From: Prochlorococcus marinus str. MIT 9215
GTDB lineage: Bacteria; Cyanobacteriota; Cyanobacteriia; PCC-6307; Cyanobiaceae
DNA length: 9,027 nucleotides
Direction of reading: 5' to 3'
Assembly: GCA_949486985.1 (NCBI GenBank)
Contig: CATBLW010000058.1
Span: forward strand, 1-9,027
The notes under the pieces are model-generated. The model searched no databases and was not told the DNA's origin. It saw nothing but the letters and a program-made list of their open reading frames with translations. Position numbers and translations under genes: made by a program. This document shows positions 7,215 to 9,027 of the stretch, in pieces. Every line of letters begins with the position of its first letter. Positions within the stretch are counted from its first letter, which is position 1.

Positions 7215-7249
7215 AAAGAGGCAGCCTGTTGGCTAGCCTCTTTTTTTTT
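7215..7249 (+). terminator. intrinsic terminator of the RRM gene
   Basis: GAGGC (7218-7222) pairs with GCCTC (7236-7240), and AGCC (7223-7226) pairs with GGCT (7231-7234), with one bulged A and a TGTT loop. Nine T residues follow at 7241-7249, and AAA before the stem can pair with the first of them. It sits 28 bases after the RRM stop. This is a textbook factor-independent terminator for plus-strand transcription and separates the RRM gene from what follows. Confidence 0.92.
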
Positions 7250-7256
7250 ACTAGCT

Positions 7257-7272
7257 CCTATTGTTTAATAGG
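7257..7272. repeat. second hairpin directly after the terminator
   Basis: CCTATT (7257-7262) and AATAGG (7267-7272) form a six-base-pair stem with the loop GTTT, starting eight bases beyond the T-run of the RRM terminator. It has no T-run of its own. It could be a back-up pause site or a 3' end element for read-through transcripts. Confidence 0.35.
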
Positions 7273-7385
7273 CCTAATTGACTTAAACGTCTTTGCTGGA
7301 TCTTAAAAATTGATCAGAGCTATCAAGTCAGCGAAAACGAAACGAGAGAATCAGAAACACTGACAACGAAGAAAAATCTAACCTT

Positions 7386-7410
7386 AAAAGCTTTGAATTC
7401 AGAAGCTTTT
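7386..7410. repeat. AAAAGCTT / AAGCTTTT inverted repeat
   Basis: AAAAGCTT (7386-7393) and AAGCTTTT (7403-7410) are perfect eight-base inverted arms around a nine-base loop. Each arm contains the palindrome AAGCTT, so self-pairing between strands is also possible. The structure overlaps the first two units of the 15-base repeat and could be a by-product of it. A protein-binding site is an alternative. Confidence 0.5.
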
Positions 7411-7464
7411 AATTCAGAAGTGGTGAATCCAAAAGCTGTACTTTCGGAACTAATGAATTCAATC
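7390..7464 (+). repeat. degenerate 15-base tandem repeat, five units
   Basis: Five consecutive 15-base units can be aligned: 7390-7404, 7405-7419, 7420-7434, 7435-7449 and 7450-7464. The first two (GCTTTGAATTCAGAA and GCTTTTAATTCAGAA) differ at one base; the third and fourth match the first at 10 of 15 positions and the fifth at 8. In the frame beginning at 7390 the units read ALNSE, AFNSE, VVNPK, AVLSE, LMNSI with no stop. The period of five codons and the preserved Asn-Ser-Glu core suggest either a decayed coding repeat or a non-coding minisatellite. Confidence 0.55.
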
Positions 7465-7543
7465 AACATCTACAGCCACAGAAAACAGCCTCATCAATGA
7501 AGAATGAATGTGGCCATTTGCCATCGTTATCACCTGCTGAAAA

Positions 7544-7559
7544 CTGGGCAACATCCCAG
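7544..7559. repeat. small GC hairpin upstream of the ABC exporter gene
   Basis: CTGGG (7544-7548) and CCCAG (7555-7559) pair around a six-base loop, 54 bases before the exporter start codon. It may lie in the mRNA leader. No T-run follows, so it is not a terminator, and the short stem could be chance. Confidence 0.25.
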
Positions 7560-7613
7560 CCTTAAGCCACTGCCAAGGATCTTCATCGCTTGAATACCTG
7601 TATCACTTAAAGC

Positions 7614-9027
7614 ATGGCCTCACATTCACTCCCTACAGCCAGCCCCCTGCACAGACTTCTCAGCAGCCTGAAGCAACAGCAACGCCTCATCCTGGCGGCA
7701 ACAAGCTGCTCAGTTATCAACAAATTGCTTGATCTGGCTCCGCCGGTACTGATCGGACTGGCCATTGACGTCGTGGTGCAGGAGCAAACCTCATGGCTCG
7801 CAAGATTGGGATTCAAGACGGTTCCAAGCCAACTTGCTCTGCTGGCCTTGCTCTCCTTTCTGATCTGGACTGCCGAATCGCTTTTTGAATACCTTTATGG
7901 AGTGCTTTGGCGCAACCTCGCCCAAACGGCTCAACACAATCTGCGCCTAAAGGCCTACAACCACCTCCAGAGATTAGAGATGGCCTTTTTTGAGTCCGAT
8001 AACAGTGGGCGACTGATGGCCGTTCTTAATGACGACATCAACCAGCTTGAACGTTTCCTTGACCACGGCGCCAATGAGATTCTGCAACTGATCACCACAG
8101 TGGTGTTGGTGAGTGGGGCCATGGCCATCGTCGCGCCAGGTATTGCCTTATTCGCCTTTCTACCGATCCCTGTGATTTTGTTCGGGTCGATCAACTTTCA
8201 AAGACGACTCGCGCCCCGATATAAACAAGTACGCGAAAGAGCAGGAGACCTAGCGGCACGCCTCAACAACAATCTTGGCGGCATGTTGACGATCAAAAGT
8301 TTCGCCACTGAAAACTGGGAACTGGAGCAAATTCGGCGCGATAGTGATGCTTACCGCCGCAGCAACAAGCAGGCAATCAAACTCTCAGCGGCCTTCAAAC
8401 CGCTTCTCCGTTTCGCCATTCTCTTCGCCTTCCTGGCAATCTTGGTGCTCGGAGGTCTTCAAACCTGGAAAGGTGAAATGGCAGTAGGCCTCTATAGCGT
8501 CTTGGTGTTCATTACCCAGCGACTTCTATGGCCTCTAACAACCCTGGGCCACACCCTTGATGAATATCAGCGCTCCATGGCCTCAACCAATCGAGTTCTA
8601 GACCTGATTGATACACCCATCACCATTGCCGGCGGATCAACACAACTCAAAGCAAATCAAGTTAGCGGCGCCATTGAATTTGAGAACGTTTGCTTTGGAT
8701 ACAAAGACCGCGCACCTCTACTAAAAAATTTCAATCTCAAAGTTCCCGCAGGTTGCACTATCGGCATTGTCGGCTCAACAGGCTCTGGGAAAAGCAGCCT
8801 AATGAAAATTCTGCTACGCCTCTATTCGCTCAGTTCAGGCCGTATCCTCCTGGATGGCGAACCAATCGACAACCTATTACTAGGCGATCTACGGCGATGT
8901 ATTGCACTGGTGAGTCAAGAGGTTTACTTGTTCGATGGAACCGTGGCCGAGAACATTGCTTATGGCAAAGCAGAAACCAATCTCGAAGACATTGCCAAAG
9001 CAGCCGAACTCGCTGAAGCCTCAGAAT
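7614..9027 (+). CDS. type I ABC exporter, fused membrane and ATPase domains (3' end outside the window)
   Basis: The first 471 codons of a half-transporter of the MsbA/Sav1866/multidrug type are present; such proteins usually have 570-620 residues and work as dimers in the inner membrane, using ATP to export lipids, drugs or peptides. The membrane domain covers residues of about 20-320, with hydrophobic segments near 25-52, 70-95, two close together around 160-205, and two around 265-320. Coupling-helix sequence such as LKAYNHLQRLEMAFFES and GRLMAVLNDDINQLERFL is typical of this fold. The ATPase domain starts at about 350 (IEFENVCFGY with the A-loop Tyr) and has Walker A GSTGSGKS (387-394) and the Q-loop Gln435 in VSQEVYLFDGTVAENI. 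The signature and Walker B motifs lie beyond the window. An in-frame TAA at 7608 rules out an earlier start. The substrate cannot be inferred; no peptidase domain precedes the membrane part. Confidence 0.93.
   Translation, partial: MASHSLPTASPLHRLLSSLKQQQRLILAATSCSVINKLLDLAPPVLIGLAIDVVVQEQTSWLARLGFKTVPSQLALLALLSFLIWTAESLFEYLYGVLWRNLAQTAQHNLRLKAYNHLQRLEMAFFESDNSGRLMAVLNDDINQLERFLDHGANEILQLITTVVLVSGAMAIVAPGIALFAFLPIPVILFGSINFQRRLAPRYKQVRERAGDLAARLNNNLGGMLTIKSFATENWELEQIRRDSDAYRRSNKQAIKLSAAFKPLLRFAILFAFLAILVLGGLQTWKGEMAVGLYSVLVFITQRLLWPLTTLGHTLDEYQRSMASTNRVLDLIDTPITIAGGSTQLKANQVSGAIEFENVCFGYKDRAPLLKNFNLKVPAGCTIGIVGSTGSGKSSLMKILLRLYSLSSGRILLDGEPIDNLLLGDLRRCIALVSQEVYLFDGTVAENIAYGKAETNLEDIAKAAELAEASE

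Larger units (their letters stand above)
7250..7613. other. 364-base intergenic region without a clear gene
   Basis: This is the longest gene-free stretch in the window and appears A/T-richer than its flanks. It contains the CCTATT/AATAGG hairpin, an AAAAGCTT/AAGCTTTT inverted repeat, a degenerate 15-base tandem repeat and a small hairpin at 7544-7559. It should include the promoter of the ABC exporter gene, but I see no convincing -35/-10 pair. No tRNA or known small RNA fold was recognised. One plus-strand frame is open from 7282 to the TGA at 7498 but has no ATG or GTG near its beginning. Confidence 0.6.

Noticed and set aside
7390..7464. CRISPR array or plasmid-type iterons
   Set aside because: The repeats are contiguous 15-base units without unique spacers, only two are nearly identical, and no cas or replication initiator gene is present.
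7497..7565. 22-codon ORF starting at ATG 7497, overlapping the stop of the repeat frame as ATGA
   Set aside because: It is very short with no ribosome binding site and no recognisable motif; the ATGA overlap can occur by chance.

Overview
The window looks like a piece of chromosome from a unicellular marine picocyanobacterium, probably a low-light Prochlorococcus with near-balanced base composition or a marine Synechococcus. This is inferred from four things: compact gene spacing with mostly no Shine-Dalgarno sequences, the short RRM protein with a glycine-rich tail that is typical of cyanobacteria, recB and recD in tandem, and small secreted or unassigned proteins of the kind common in these genomes. 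No taxonomic marker gene is present, so the assignment is tentative.

Positions 1-3955 carry DNA repair genes. The C-terminal part of recB (the gene begins before the window) overlaps the complete recD by four bases (ATGA). Together they encode two subunits of the RecBCD helicase-nuclease. The visible motifs needed for activity in both proteins are intact.

Positions 3956-6380 hold a short intergenic stretch with two inverted repeats, one of them just before the next start codon. A DEAD-box RNA helicase of the DeaD/CsdA type follows, complete with its C-terminal RNA-binding domain. Fifteen bases further on is a small exported four-cysteine protein of unknown function.

Positions 6381-7249 contain a probable minus-strand gene of unknown function, tail-to-tail with the small exported protein. 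Next is an RRM RNA-binding protein with an RGG/glycine-rich tail, ended by a strong intrinsic terminator. DeaD and the RRM protein are both plausible RNA-remodelling factors, and both families are often cold-responsive in cyanobacteria, so the neighbourhood may reflect RNA metabolism. They are probably separate transcription units.

Positions 7250-7613 form the longest gene-free stretch. It holds extra hairpins and a degenerate 15-base tandem repeat that stays in one open frame and reads as five-residue units. The window closes with the first 471 codons of a half-size type I ABC exporter (membrane domain fused to an ATPase domain), cut before its signature motif.

I found no mobile element, CRISPR array, tRNA, rRNA or defence system. 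The least explained items are the 15-base repeat tract, the hairpin before deaD, the four-cysteine protein and the minus-strand ORF.
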